Below are positions 13,201 to 27,396 of a DNA stretch of 64,000 nucleotides, one piece after another (the first letter of the stretch is position 1; each line of letters opens with the position of its first letter). The DNA is taken from contig NC_067127.1 of the NCBI RefSeq assembly GCF_021347895.1, positions 15,844,984 through 15,908,983 on the forward strand, read 5' to 3'. The notes beneath the pieces are model-generated. The model was not told the origin of the DNA. It did no database searches and saw only the letters and a list, made by a program, of their open reading frames with translations. This DNA is from Acanthochromis polyacanthus (Eukaryota > Chordata > Actinopteri > Pomacentridae). Made by a program: the position numbers and the translations under genes.

Positions 13201-14542
13201 AGGAGACAAAGCTTGTCTGGCAAGTGCCATCCTCCTCTGACAATGACAGAAGAAAGCTGCATTCCTTTTGTGCAACAGTTATAATTTCAGAATTGTTAAT
13301 TACTATCCTGAGATCTGAAAGCGATGCCGACATGCCGGTGCTATCTAATGATTTCTTTCAGTCACACAGTATGTCAATGTCACAAGTAATTCTCAGAGTG
13401 TCATTGTACCAGTTTAACAGAACAGGATAAAAATAAATGTTGTAGATACCATTATGCAATGGACACAAAGGAATTAATCATTTTTGGTATCACAACTTCT
13501 ACCCTGTAGCTGGTGTGAGTGTGTTGATATGTGCAGATACAACATTCTTTGCAGTATTTTGATTATTCAATCAACCGTGAGCGGCAGTGGCTCAGGATGT
13601 TGGTCTGTGTGTTTGAAACATGTTGTCATCCTGAAGCTATTCTATATCAAAACCGTTGAACAGGCCCAGACAGAGTGAAGAATGGTATTTCTAGATTGTA
13701 AAATAATGAGTGCTGTAATATATGCTTGTCGCAGATCGTTTGCAAATGTTGCAAGAAAAGGAGAAAAAGTCTCACTCTAACAAGCTGTTGCTGTGGCCAT
13801 TATGCATTGAGTATGCCATGTGTTCCTCTAACAGAAGAAACCTGAGTGCTCAGATGAGGGAACAAATTGCCTGTATCAATATGCATCGAGTACAGCGAAA
13901 AGGAGAATGGCAATGTTAATTATTTACTAAGGAAAATTTTGCCCTGTTGCTTTCACTGACGGGTCAGACTTTAAATGCTGAGACACTTAACATATGCTGC
14001 TGAAAAAACCATTAGCGCCTCATCCCTGCTGCTCAATTAAAAACTCAGTGTGACAACATTCTCGCGAAAAAGAGGGCATGTTACTTTTGGACAGGACATT
14101 TCAGAGATGTCTTTGTATGATACATCCTCACTTAGCTAGACAAGTAAAGCCAGAAGCTTCTACACTTTGGTGAAACATGTACTTAACACTGGCACAAACA
14201 GTGAGCAAATAAAATTCAATGCTTGTGATTTATTAGGGGTTTAAAAGCAGAGGCAAGCACATCTTCTGGCATGGCAGGCAGTCATCTCAAGGTTAGAGAA
14301 GCAGCATTGTGACTGTAAGGTCACAATCCACATTCCACAACTGACTGGAAAAATGCAAATGAAATATGTCTGCTCTCTGTAAATAATTACTGTAAAGTTG
14401 CCTTTGAGTAAGGCTTTTACCCAAATGGATTTATAAGGCAGAAGTAGTGCATTGTATTGATTTGTTTCTTTTGGGTGGATACAACAACTATATTGGAGAT
14501 TCCTGGTTTGTATTTGTTTAGGCGAGCAGCTTAAGTGCAAAT
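10223..14542. other. Non-coding DNA, very AT-rich in the middle
   Basis: No gene is recognised. From about 11400 to 12600 the sequence is markedly AT-rich, with many A and T runs and no sustained open frame. The 10890-11150 stretch is more balanced, contains several ATTA/TAAT cores (for example GCACAATTAATG) and lacks simple repeats, so it could be regulatory, but there is no direct support. A weak 'GGCAGTGGCTCAGG' at 13582-13595 resembles a tRNA-type A box without a B box. Confidence 0.45.
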
Positions 14543-14550
14543 CAAGAAAC
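14543..14550 (+). repeat. Left 8-bp target site duplication of the hAT element
   Basis: CAAGAAAC lies immediately before the element's TAGGGCTGGG end and is repeated exactly at 15368-15375. Eight base pairs is the duplication length of the hAT superfamily. Confidence 0.9.
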
Positions 14551-15367
14551 TAGGGCTGGGACTTTAACACGTTAATTTTGATTGACTATTTACAGAAAAA
14601 ATAAAGCTTTAAAGAAATCATGCATTCAATTGCATCTTTCTCATCTAATTTCTAAATGTATTAATTTCTGGCACACCTGTAACACACTCCAGCTCAGTAG
14701 GTGGCGGTAATGTGCCTGAAGTCTGTATACTAGCCAAGAAGATGATGTACAGGATGCATTGAGTGACGTCCACGACAAGAAAATTTGGTGAACTGTGATG
14801 GAAGACAAGACCACATTGAACTTGTTGGGCAGAAAGTTTGTCTTTACAAAAAAGTTCCCGATGGCAGCTTGGATAAAAGCGTGACTGTGTGCAAATTGTG
14901 CAACAAAGAATTTTCTGATCACTGCAGCACTTCAAGCTGACAGTATTACCTTAATGCAAATTATGTTGCTGTTAACACCAGAGCTAACATGAACTATGAC
15001 GGTCCGGGTACAGGTAGCCATCCCACAATCAACTACTTTTCAAGACACTGAAAGTGCTTGAGTTCATAAAAAGTCTTAAGACGTTGAATATAATCACTAT
15101 AATTGCACTTTGAGTTTGCAGTAATCTGTACATGTAGTAGCCAGATAAAAAATGCACAAGTAAATATAAATGAGACAAACATTTTTGTTGTTTAAGTTCA
15201 CGTATGTCTATTCATCGATTCAGTCGTCAACCAAAATTTACTTGAATTGAAAAACTTTGCTTATTGTGTCAAATACTGCTATTTGACGAAAATGTGATTA
15301 TTACGACAAATTAATTACAAAGTCTCTAATTAATTAGATTCATGTTTTTAATCACGACCAACCACTA
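14551..15367 (+). mobile_element. Non-autonomous hAT-family DNA transposon
   Basis: The 817-bp element begins TAGGGCTGGGACTTTAACAC. Its other end, reverse-complemented, begins TAGTGGTTGGTCGTGATTAA, giving imperfect terminal inverted repeats. Both ends are followed by 'attaa'-rich subterminal sequence. It is flanked by identical 8-bp direct repeats (CAAGAAAC), the hAT hallmark. Inside is the 'AGTAGGTGGCGGTAATG' segment that often sits upstream of BED-finger hAT genes in fish, then a broken BED zinc-finger start (14798-15051). No catalytic hAT domain is present, so the copy must have moved using a transposase made elsewhere. The intact duplication fixes the borders. Confidence 0.88.
14798..15051 (+). 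pseudogene. BED-type zinc-finger fragment of a hAT transposase
   Basis: The frame opens at ATG 14798 (MEDKTTLNLLGRKFVFTKK), then shifts by one base in the run of A near 14850 and continues as 'VPDGSLDKSVTVCKLCNKEF' and 'SDHCSTSS'. A TGA follows, and the frame after it reads 'QYYLNANYVAVN'. The pattern VCxxCxKEFxxHxSTSSLxYHLxAKH is the BED finger at the N terminus of many hAT transposases. Here the two Cys survive, 'SLKYHL' has become stop-QYYL, and the final His is Asn-Tyr. It is non-functional, with no dimerisation or RNase H-like catalytic region downstream before the element ends. Confidence 0.8.
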
Positions 15368-15375
15368 CAAGAAAC
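15368..15375 (+). repeat. Right 8-bp target site duplication of the hAT element
   Basis: CAAGAAAC here is identical to 14543-14550 and directly follows the element end CCAACCACTA. Confidence 0.9.
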
Positions 15376-18300
15376 ACACTGTTGATGTGAAGACAGCTTT
15401 ACTGAAACACATTATTCACTCTCAGCAGGAAACTACAAGAAATGAAAAAGCTTGAAAGTTAAACGTTTACTGTGGATAACACTTCCATTGCTTTCACACT
15501 GCTACAAGTTGTGGATTTTTATAGCTGAGTTAATACTAAGAGGCAGAATGAGTTCATATTTTTGCTCCACAAATAGAAAAATTTGGTTGTGCTAGCTAAC
15601 GTACAGCATGAAATTGTTACCTCCTGAATGGGGTTGGTTGAAGAAAAAAAAACAGCGATATGTATTGGCAATTGACACTTCAACAACAGCAATAAGAAAA
15701 TTGTTTGATAGCTTCACTTAAATGTACGAATCCGCAAAACAGCCGCATTAACAAACTCCAAGCATGTTCTCTCTCTGGTTCATAACAGTCTGTCAAGCCT
15801 TGATAATGAAATCTTTTTGCTCTCCATCACACTCCCAGTTTCAGTGCAGGTATCCTGAGGCAAGCTAGTCTGAAGCTGCTTGGGCCTCTTGTCACCCCCG
15901 TCCACCCCCACACACATCCCGTGGTGGCAGCTGCAGCCGGGGGGGAATAAATGGCTGCCCTTGTGAAATGGGATTCACAGTAAAAAAAAAAAAAACACAG
16001 CCACCTCCCCCTAAGTGACGCACTCCCACCAGTCAGATTTCTAGGACTGACAGACTGTATGCCTGGCTATGTGTGGCTGTCTGTGCAGGGTTCCTGTCCT
16101 GTGATACCTGAGCAGCCACGTAGAACCTTAACCTCAGCAGCACCTTCACCCTGGTCGACCTCTGGTTTCTATTTGGATTCTTTATTGAATTCTTCATTCT
16201 AATTCATTGTTATTTCTGTGTCTGAATATATTTATGTGTTGTTTTAACATTACCAGTATTCCTTGTGCACCTTGACAAATAGGGTAAAGTGTTCACATTC
16301 AAAGTAAGCCTTTTTTTTCCTGGTATTTATCGAGAACAGCTCATTATACAACATCAATAACCACCGATATCAACTGAAATGAAAGAATGTAGTGTTTAAG
16401 TTGTACCACACTGCCCTATTTCTGAATAATGGGCAATAAGTGCAACCACCATAGCCGACTTGCCTCCAGTTTCAACTATCTGGTTTCTGCATTGCTTCCT
16501 GTCACATAATCAGAACTGCACAGTTGTTATTTATGTGTTTAAATTGCTAATTCAACTAAGTTCAATCTTTCTTTAAGGATGCAGCTCACGGGAGTGCATA
16601 TAATAATATAATGCAAAGGGCCATTAAACGTTACCAGTCTTATCCTAAAGCTAAATTTCATGGCAGATTTTTCAGTCTAGGTTCAAAACATTTCATCTGG
16701 TAGGCTTTCACAGGCAGTTCTGACTGGCTGACAGCCCAAAAAAGAGCAATGAAAGAACATAGTATAGTCTCTAATAGACAATATTCTTGATTGTTTTGAA
16801 AAAGTTCTCTGAATGCCAAGTAACAAAGGGAGCAGGTCATTAAAAATGTGAAAAACAAGACACTAATTTGAATAGATTCTAAAATCCTCAAAGCTTAAGA
16901 AGCATCCTACTGTGTGGACATGGAACAGGGTTTTTTTAAAAATATTTTTTTCTAAAGTATTTAGAATGTATTTACTTATTTTGTCCAATTCTTTCCTACT
17001 TTGGTGTAACCCAGTATTTGTGGCCAAACTTGCTCCAATAAATAGCATCCTCTGCCTTGCAGGGGAGGAGAAATCATTTATTTTATAGATTTTCTGCTTT
17101 ACCATCAAGGATTACCCTCTTAACCTTAGCCTCTTGCTTCCTTATTGGCTTAGCTATTGATTGCCCTCCATCCACTCCTCAACCTTCAAGGTGACCCATA
17201 ACTAATAAACACTCTGGAAAAGTGTGCCATGCCGCAACCTAAAAATATGATTTGTTTGCTTCTTCTGTTTGGTCTACAGCATGTCCCCTTATGTCCATGC
17301 TACAGATCAGTCGCTGAGCAGACGGGAAATCTTTTATTTACGATTTCAAAGCTTGTCTGATATAAGCAAATAACTGTGGTCAACATGAGTGACTGGTAGT
17401 CCTTAGTGGGTTTTAAGATGCTGTGGTCCAAAAATGGCTACATTGGAATGAGGTTTCTGAGTATAAACAGCAAATTTTAATATAAAATAATTCTGGATAG
17501 CGTAGCTGGTTAAAATGATATTTTGCTGCATTTCCCTCCCTTTGCTTCCTAAGAGGGTCGCACTGAGGACTGTGATGAAGAGGGAACATCTGTCTCTAAA
17601 GTGTTTCTCCATTATCCACCCATTGTGAAGGATCAGCACCTGAGCAAACAAAGAGCTTCCATTATGCCATATTCAACAAAATCTCAACAGCACCTTTGCA
17701 AGCTGAGAGTGTGAGAAAAGGGTGAAAGAAGAAAGGAAAATATTGTATAGGATCTCTAAATGTCTCAGTCTAGTGTGCTTCTTAAACAAAATTAACAATG
17801 ACCACTAGTTACAAGAAACCTTTGCTCACCATCATTCCAGCTAAAATGTCTCCCTACTAAATGGCTCTTTTTGGTGAGAGTAAAGGAAGACATGGATGTT
17901 TGTGTTGTTTTGTACAACTCCACAGATAACCCCTTTTTAAATGGAGCACTTGACCTGCTTCCACACATTGGAGTGTCCTTTCCAGGGTAATGGTATTTTG
18001 CATAATGCCATTACTAAGCTGAAAGCATGAAATCACTCTGCTTCAGTCTGGTTTTGAACAGCCAGGGAAAAAAAGTGTGTGGATGTGTGTATAAGAGCAC
18101 AAGGATGGATAGGGGGATGGGTGTTGGGTAGGCATGCAACCTATTAAAAACAGATTCTCCGATTTCATCTCCTCTGTTTACGCAGATTAGTTAATGAGCA
18201 AAAGGGGGGAACAGTGTGTTGTAGTTCAGGTATTGCCTGTCCTAAGTGAAATGAACCCACGTGTCATCACCAGGTGATCGCTGGAAGGCTCTAAGAATAT

Positions 18301-21300
18301 CATCCAGGGTAGCTGATCTGGGTCTAGGTGTTGGATGAAGACTAAACCTCAGCTGTCAGTGAAAAGAGTGATTCCAGAGTGTCCTATCTTACTCAAAACA
18401 CACCACAGGGAGCATGGGAGAAGACCCTGACCTCACCCCTCTCTAGTCCTCTGTGGGACCTCTAAGGCCAGCTGCAACATTGATCTTCCCAGCTAAAATT
18501 TCAAGGGCTGAAAAACAATCTCCCTGTTGGCAAATGGATGGCATAGCAGCCTAGTTCTGGGGTCGTCAGTTCAGCAGGAGCCTAAAGGGTAGATGGGTGT
18601 TGATAGGCAGGAATGCTGGACTAGCAAAGCAGACAGAGATGTGTCCAGCAGGCCTTCTATAAAGAGATCAGATGGCTGTGTCACTGACCAGGTGAAGAGG
18701 TCATTATCACTCTCACGCCCTCCAACAGGCTTTACAAACATATATATAGTAACTTGAGGCAAGAGTGATTAAACATTTAACAGCTATTGTACAACATTTC
18801 AAATCCAACACGTTCCGACAAACTTATTACTTCTGGGTTGCATTCTGTTGGCCAGGAGGTGAGAAACAGGGATATAAAGGATAGCACATCACATCTTACA
18901 GCAGGGAACATCAGTTACTGCACTGAAATTCCCATTTCAGTTTTGTTAAATTATTTCTTCCCGATACATTTTTTAGAAATTCTTTCCAGATTAAAAACTT
19001 CAGTGCAGCACTCACCAATAACAGACTGAGGGAGAAATTAAATTCGTGCCTCAGTAATGTTTTCCATTTCCTGATTATTTCGCTCAGATTTTTACTTCTC
19101 TCCCTTCCTGTTCTGGTTAAAAGTCCTGTCAAAATGATTACCCTGTCATTCACTGAGTAGCTAGAATTTTTTACATAACATCTCTGCACCCTCAGTAGCC
19201 AAGTTTCATCAGCTATCACAAAGCTGAGGTCTTGTCCTTGACCATTGTTTTTGTCACCCAGTCTCAGCCTTCAGTCCTGTCATTTAGGTTCATGAGGGAA
19301 ACAAAACACAGCCACATTCCCTGTATGTTTTCTCATGCTTTGTCAATAAAGTGGATTCTGACAGAATACAAAGATGTAGCCATGACACTAGACAATGTAT
19401 CAAATTTGAATGTTGCTGCTGCTGCTGATGTTCTAGCTCCTAATTCTAAAACATGGAGGCTTCACACATTGCACATCTTCAGTCTGGCAGTACAAAAAGA
19501 CCTATACAACCACCACAGTTTCAAGGTTGGCTCTCCAAGATTAGTGTCACCAATTTAGTGTTCAACAAAATGTGAATCACAGTCCCTCCCTTCTATGCTG
19601 AAGTTGTGGCATCGAATAATGACCATAAAAAGTGTTTTTGCAGAACACTATGATGTCCTTTGCCCACAAAATTTCAATCAGTTTGTTCTCATGTTTAAAG
19701 TAATGTTTCTACCAAATTTAAACACATTTCTTCAAAGCTTTCCTGAGATACTAACTTAGAAAAAATATGATGGATTGACAGACAACCTGAAAACTTTAAA
19801 GAGAGTCTAATGTTAGCAGATGATGTGGAAAAATTCAGCGAAGACAGGTCGCAAGACATGGGTGGTTTTGGAATGGTTTCAATTTCCAAAATCAGAAGAT
19901 ATCCAGGCGACTTGTGCCCATGACGATGGGAATACACAGCAAACCTTCTCTGCCATGTCAAAAGGTTACACTCCGATCCAAATGAAAGCCAACCATGAAG
20001 CCAAAATCTGTGGTCCCAATTGCCAATATGAAAACCCAAGCAACCCCTTTAGTGTTAACATTCAAGTCCTAGCAGTAATTGCTTTTCAGTAATTACTGAG
20101 TCTTTCTGATAAGAAGGACAAATAGTTCTTTGTCACATTTCGATCAGTCACAAATACTTTTCATTTATTTATGTGGCACATAAAAGTTAATACAACTGGT
20201 GGTACCTTTGTGCAATAGCCAATATGTGTCAGATAATATGTTGTTTTGATGCAGTCATGCTATGTTGATATTGAAGAATATCAAGTTATTGATTGAATAA
20301 CAGCCCTGACAGAATGCCTTTGTGTTTTTTACATGCTAATTTACTGCCATGGCTCACTATTAATCTTATCAGCGAGGGTGCTGCAGTATGTGGTGATAAA
20401 CTAGTATAATAACCAAGTTTTAAGAAACAGTAAGATTTTAGAGGGGAACTGAGGATCAGGGGGTTAAGATTCTGTATGCATGCTGTTTTCCTGTGCACCA
20501 GAGGAAATGTGGTGGTCTGTACCCTGCACAGGCTAAGAGTGGCACTTATAGCAACAATAACTGCAGTTCTCCATTTCAAATTTGAAAGGAAAATGTGGAG
20601 CAGAATACAAAATAAAACAAAAAGCAACACCTATGTATAATTCTGTATGTATTGTGGCTTTTTATGGCTGTTTTTTTCCATTACTTGTCATTTTATGCTG
20701 CGGCACATTTCTCTCTGAAGTGTCCCTTGTTGTCTCCAAGACCATCAGCCACAGGACTACCTGCAGGACTTTACTCTATGTTCAGGTCCTAATATACCTG
20801 CATTGGTCAGCACAGTCATGCATTAACATAAACTCATGCAGGTAGTTATGTAGCACCAGTATCCCCTTTTGTCCTAAATCCAGGCAATTTATTAAGCGTC
20901 AGCAATATCCTCAAAAAGTATGATTTTAAAGTTTCTAACAAATATGTATACAAACAGAATGCAGGTGATAAGAAAAACTGAGATAAAATACACCGTTTTA
21001 TTCAAATAATTTCAGAGCAGGTTAGACTAGTGCAAGTCTGAAAAGCACTAAAATCGCATTTGTGCTGTCTGTCAGTACAACAGAAGTGCACAGGTCTGAA
21101 GCCCTGCCAGCTGCAGTAGTCTGCAGCTGTGGGTGAACCTGGGGTTAATGCATACGTATAAGTGGCTTTGTGTGTATTGGGACGATGTATTATGCAAAAC
21201 AACAATCCATTATTCAACTGTGAAGAGTCTCTCACTTATCTTACATAGTGTTGTGATTTTTGCAAACTACTCACTGACCACAGCCAAATGCGAAGAGAAA

Positions 21301-24300
21301 AACTGATGATCAGGCTGGCATTCCAGTCACAATGTGAAGAATAAACAATGCAAAAAGCGGGCCAAGGAGATTCATTATTTTTTTGGCTGCTAAGAATATT
21401 CGAGGTGTTACTATTCCTTTACTTTTTTAACATTTTTCATAGCTAACCATTCCTCACTCCTCTCTCCCGAATGCCATCTCCTTCCATTCTATTTCTCTTT
21501 GCACTCGCTGAAAGATAGATCTATAGAGTGAGCGAGGTCTTGTCTGAAGCTTATCGGCTGTCTCAACGCAGCAGAGAGAAATTCCTTGCTATTTGTTGAA
21601 TACAAGTGTGATGGTGTGTGTTAGTGGCTCATCTGTGGCTGCACTTCCTCACCTGGCACTCATGTGATTAGATTTCATATCCCAGCCTACAGCAGATAAA
21701 CTCTATCTCCATCAGCCAGGCCCCTCAACATCAATCTGCCTTGCTGATGGCCCGTTTTGGGGCGACAGTCTCATAACGCATTCCTACTACCCTGTTTATG
21801 CATAATAATAAAAACACCGATGTCCCATGAAGCATTAGATTGAAGCATTTAGATATAAAAATAACATTTCATTGTAATAAGTTGCGTTTCTGTTTCCCAA
21901 GGGAAGTAATCACTTCCTCTTAAAAGCGGAGCACCCTGTTGTGTTATCCTAATACCAGCATTTACGGCTGCCTGCCTCCAGGTGTGAGCCATGTCGAAAG
22001 GCCGGACGCTGCATGGAGCACATGTGGCTGGACAGAGGTGTATATAGGAGAAGGAAGTGGGGGGGAAGAGCAGAGGAGGACAGAGCAGGCCTGTTTATTT
22101 ATTGTTCTCCTCTGGTTTAACGGCTCATGACCGGCTAGCTTTATTAAACTGGGCTTTGAGCACACACACAGCAGCACTAAAACTTCCTGATGGCTGAGCG
22201 GGGATCAATTCAAGCTGCCGCCTGCAGGAATTACTGCAAAGTAATGGTACTATCACACAGGTAGGTCTCGCCTGCGTTAGGGGTTAAATAGATCATTTAA
22301 ATTCTTTAATCAACTTCAGTATTAGCTGCATGAGAGAAGTGTGGCTCCTAACAGATATATGCAGGTGCAGACATTTTCAAGAACATCAAATATTAAGCTA
22401 GTGCAAAGCTGTCACCAAAATGGCTACTGAGAAAAAGACTAAATATACACAGTCAATTATAAAAACACTGATAAAATACTGAAGATGAATCTGTTGAGGC
22501 CACAACAGTTAAACTTAAATGATATGCCCATAAAAGTCGAAAATGATTCAGCACTTTTATGACACATGTTCTCCATCTCGTGTGATTCTACATTTTTTTT
22601 AGTATGTCACCACTTGACACTAGAAATCCCTACATGACAAATACATACCACTTAAACTGCACAATGCAATATCATGCAATATAAAATACCTCCAATAAAT
22701 ACTGCATTTGTGAATCAAAGAATCTAAAGATGATGCATGACATTGCATTTTACTGAAAGGCTTTTGTAAACTTTAGTTGCATAGATGGAAGGACGGTAGA
22801 AATGCCAACAATATAATGTAATGCAATACAGCATAAACACAAGCTGCAACCTCTAAATTACCAGAGAGATGAATCATCACCTTTATGACAGACAATTGGG
22901 TAGACAAAATTGGATCAGATTTATTATTCATTATAGGGTTATTGCCTTGGATTGCATGCTATTTGACATATTTTTCTGTTATTGTCTAGCCGCTGTAACA
23001 ATTATGTTTCAGGCCTACTGTCATCAACCACTAGCAACCACCTTTGTAAATCAATTGTAACTGTTATTATCAATAATTGATACATGATTACTGCCAAACA
23101 AGATACAAAGGGTATCTAAAATGTTTACAAACACCGCAGCAATTTTCCTAGCAGGGGTTTTCCATATTCAAATGCAAAGATTTGAAAGCAGAGGAAATCT
23201 GATTCCATTGAAAGCAGGGAATTATCCGCTTGCTACCCTGCATATAGATGTGCTGACTATGTGTTGTGTACACTCTCAAACCACTCCCCCGTTTGCTTGT
23301 TGACACCATGGTCCCCTTGACCCCCCGCCGCCTCTGTAAATTGTGTTTCACGGCTTGAAGGTTACAGAGAAAGGCTTGTGTTTGCCGAGGAGGCCAGATT
23401 AGAGCTCATCATTGATGGTGTGTAAGATCCCTGCACTGACCCTAAGGGCAAAAAGCCAAGCTGCTTTCACACTGCAGTACACGGGCACCCAAATGAGCCT
23501 ACTGCGGCCTATTGTCACTACTCACCCAAAAGAAAAGACAGCAAATTGCCATGTCGGGAACTTTGGCCCTGAATCCAATATAATACACAGCCTTTGTCCA
23601 TCTTCCTGCCTGTTAATATAAAAGGGATTCGCAAGGGGTATTGGGTGCAGCTAAAATTCTCACTACAAAACAACAAGAACATGATGTGGGAGTTTGTGTG
23701 GGTGTCTACTTCAAAAGATTCCATTTGCAACAGTTTGAACTGCAAGAGATTTGCATTTGACGCAAATGCATACATCTTTTAACTGGAGCACGTTACAGGA
23801 GAAAAGCACGAGTGTGCCCGCCTATAGATGTCCAAGAATATAAACAGATGGGCACAAACAGTCAATACAAAATATTTGAAATACTTCAGTCTTTAAAAAA
23901 AAGTGAACAGAAGCCTGAAAAGAGAGCTAAAAATGTTTTGTTTTGGCATGACACTATGTGCCGTGATGAGCAGCATACCAAAGCTGAAGAGCAAATAACA
24001 AAATCCTACTAAATCTCAAACCCATCTTCTCATTTTTGCAGAACATCGTTACGTGCAACTTCCATATCATTATTTCCTATAACCATCCTATTTGGGCTCC
24101 CAGGCTTTCACTTCACAGACCCAAACAAAAGTTAGAATTTTGATCATTTGCTTCTTACTTTACTGAGGAAGCTGGTGGAGGTCAGCAATTTAAATACCTA
24201 CCAGATGACATGCATCATTAAGGTGGATTTCCAATTCTGCTCAGTAGCCAGTCATGCAAAGATAATTAGGCATTTTTGTCTCCATGGCGCTGACTGACAC

Positions 24301-27300
24301 TAAGATTAACAAGCTTTTGGAGCACAGATGACTGGAGGTGAGGGTTTGTCATTATTGCCCAAATGATGAACAAGGTTCTGTCGGGTTCGATAGAATTTCA
24401 GCAGTGTCCTTCCTCAAAGCAAGCCCCACTACGTTTCACACTACTTCCATTAAGTGTAGACCTTAAGCACATTTCCATATGCACTGAATAAAAAAAAATG
24501 TTAAGAATTTATATCTAAATACTTGGAGCACCTCCGGTGATCAATAAAAATTCACAGGCTAATCCTGTCTAACACCCACGCCTCTGTATGCTCTGAGAGT
24601 GAAATAAGCCTTGCAAATAGGAAAGAGTATTGAGTTAGAATTAATGCGATTTTAGTGCACACATTGTTTTTCCATCAGATCTATTGGCATACTCACAAAA
24701 ACTCTCTGCATGTTTCTAATCAGCATGGTAGCCATCTTAAATGGCAGCAATAAAAGCACAGAGATCTTGCAGGAATGTAAAAGGCTCCAGTAAAATAAAA
24801 CGCATGATTTAATGACCATCTGTTGGGTGCCAGCGCAGACCTTGCTGCGACATGCTTTGTGAATGATCAAAGGCAGTGTCCGCATCGAGAGCGATTCACC
24901 TCAGGAGGCACACCGGGGAATTAACAAGCCACCCAGCACAGATCCATTTTCCATGCAGTTGGGCTCTTTTGATTCCTTAACTGGTCTGCTTCTGTCTCAC
25001 ACGTACGAAGAGAGAGAGTGAAACAATGTAATATACACAACAGTCTACCCCTACAAAATGTGAAGCTCCTAACTAAACAGCAACACACTTAAAAGTTTGA
25101 GATGCATTTGCAAAGCAGCCCAGTGGAACTATTCAAAAGAGCTGTGTATTATTAAGATTTTTTTTTTCCTATCAGAGTAGCCCTGCCATCGGCTGCTTAT
25201 GTTTATAGCCTTCCTGCGTTGCTCTAAGAGTCCATTTTGGTGTTGAGGGACGGATGCCAAATGACCAATCAGCACTTAAAAGAAGCATGCACACACAGAG
25301 AGGCATGCTGATGTCCTCAGACAGACATTCCAAAACACTCGGCTCTTATCTCATCAAGGCTCAGTAAATAAAACATTTAACAGCTGAGGCAGAGTCAGGA
25401 TAGCAGAGAGAGTGTGGGTTCCCAGCCTGGTCCAGGAATAACACACAGGATACATGGAAACAGGGACATCCAAAGATACGTCAGACAACTTATATTAACA
25501 TTCATGAGTTAATATGATGATTCTCAGGGGGGATGGCAAAACAGAACTATTTCACTAGCGTTGCTCAGGCTCAAAAAATGTACCATAAGGCATGACAAAT
25601 CTCAGGTGGGCTACAAAGAAACGACAACATAACCACACAAATGTTCTCAAACACTGCAGTGCTAGAATAATTAACATACACATCTCTGGGCTGACATTTT
25701 CATTGCTGCTTTGTTTGGCTCTCTTTACCTTCTGTCTTCCTGTCTTGTCTTTTATCTTTCTTTAATTATTCTTCCTTTTTTACTGCCCGCCTGTCTGTCA
25801 GTAAGGCAGTGTGCAGTATTTAACATGCTGAGGGGACACATGTCCACCCCAAACGCCACAGAACAAATTCGCTACTTTGTTTGCGTTCACAGCTCATTTG
25901 GCCCAATCCATGTTTTGGCATTCTGTTATTGTCACGCTTGGTGAGGTTTTCTCCGCTGCCCACCAAGGGGGAGAAACACGTTCCAGGGGCTGTCAGCTGA
26001 GGCTCGCATTCACACTCCATCCCGCAGTATTTCCTCCAGGCTTACTTTTTTTTATGTAGAACACAGTGTGTGAAAACAGCTACTGTGGAATAGCATTTGT
26101 GCCGAATCTTTGGGGCATTGCCACTGCATTTTGAAGGAACCAATATAAAATTTTGAGTGTGGAAGTGATCTTGGGAGGTGAGGTTGTTGTAGAAGTGATA
26201 TCAAGGTCAGGTGTTTCCTTTTTTTTGTTGCTTGTTTTGTTTAAATATTTCCCACATCTTGACCTTTCAAGGGGGTCAAATACACACACTTAAGACACAA
26301 TCAGCACTACAGCTGTGTGTGCTTTGTCGTGCCTCCAACACTGAGACGCCCACGTGTACACAGTCTCTCAATTTTAGATGAGCCCTCCCTCGACACTCCT
26401 CAAGACTGTGAATGATTGAGGACCCTTGAGAAAGTGTCAGCGTGGTGTTGATCACTCGAGCAGCGATGGAGGTTGAGGGGAAGGGACATGGTCTTGTTTG
26501 CAATTTCACAGGTGGAGCTGGCTGGTGGTGGGAATGTCCCAGCTGGTCTCAAAGGTCTAATCTCCCCGAGCTAGCAGCAGTCCATCCACCCGCCGACTGT
26601 AAACACAATGGCTCCCTATGGTACTGAGCTGATTGCTGTTTCATCAGGGCCAGGACTAGAGTCAGTGGAGAGGGGCTCTGTCTCTCCCTGTTTGATGAAC
26701 TTGTTTATTTTCCCTGCGCTTGGGAGGCCCAGAACAAACTGATTGGCAAGCAGCGTGTTTATCAGAGACTTAGAAAGCATTCCTGATGACACTGGACAGT
26801 CAGAGCTACACCAAAGCCACAGCAAAAAGCTTAATTAGAGCTTTCTGAAAATAATGTCTTGATACCACCCCCTATAATGCCCATGCCCATTATTACTGCT
26901 AAGTATGCTCCTCCATCAATTATGGCATGTGCTAATGCGAGTCTCACAGTAGAGGGCCAACATGTTTCAGTGGGCTCAAATAGCTTTGCTGCACTCTCCC
27001 ACTCAGAAATTAATCTTCTTCCCAGCAGACACCTCTGCACATGCTCAATACGGAAAGGAACAAATATGCAAGTATTAATTGGCTTGTGCATACTGAAAAC
27101 TCAATTCTTATCTGAAAGCTAACCTCTTAAAGGTTTGTTTATATACATGGCATGTGTAGTTCACTGTTTTAACCAAATTTGGCATTATTTTTCACCCTCC
27201 AAACATACTTGTTACTTAACTGCTGAGCTCAAGTAGTCAATCAACAAAACGCTCTGTGTGCTATATTTGATAAAGTGGAGTGTTTCATGAAGAGAGGACC

Positions 27301-27396
27301 TATTTTTCTGACTTTTTTTCAGTTTTGCCTGCTGCTTTCTTCTGTAGTGAAATATATATAAATAGGCAAAGGGAAATGAGAAGACATTACGTAAAC
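15376..27396. other. 12 kb of non-coding DNA, no gene recognised
   Basis: I see no exon chain, RNA gene or transposon family in this stretch. Open frames reach only about 114 codons and read as random peptide on both strands. Sequence at 26827-27095 is free of simple repeats and carries several homeodomain-type cores (TTAATTA, CAATTAT, ATTAATC, TATTAATTGG), so it is a candidate conserved element. The rest gives no signal beyond short A/T runs. Confidence 0.45.

Noticed and set aside
13582..13595. GGCAGTGGCTCAGG resembling a tRNA A box
   Set aside because: No B box or SINE tail follows.
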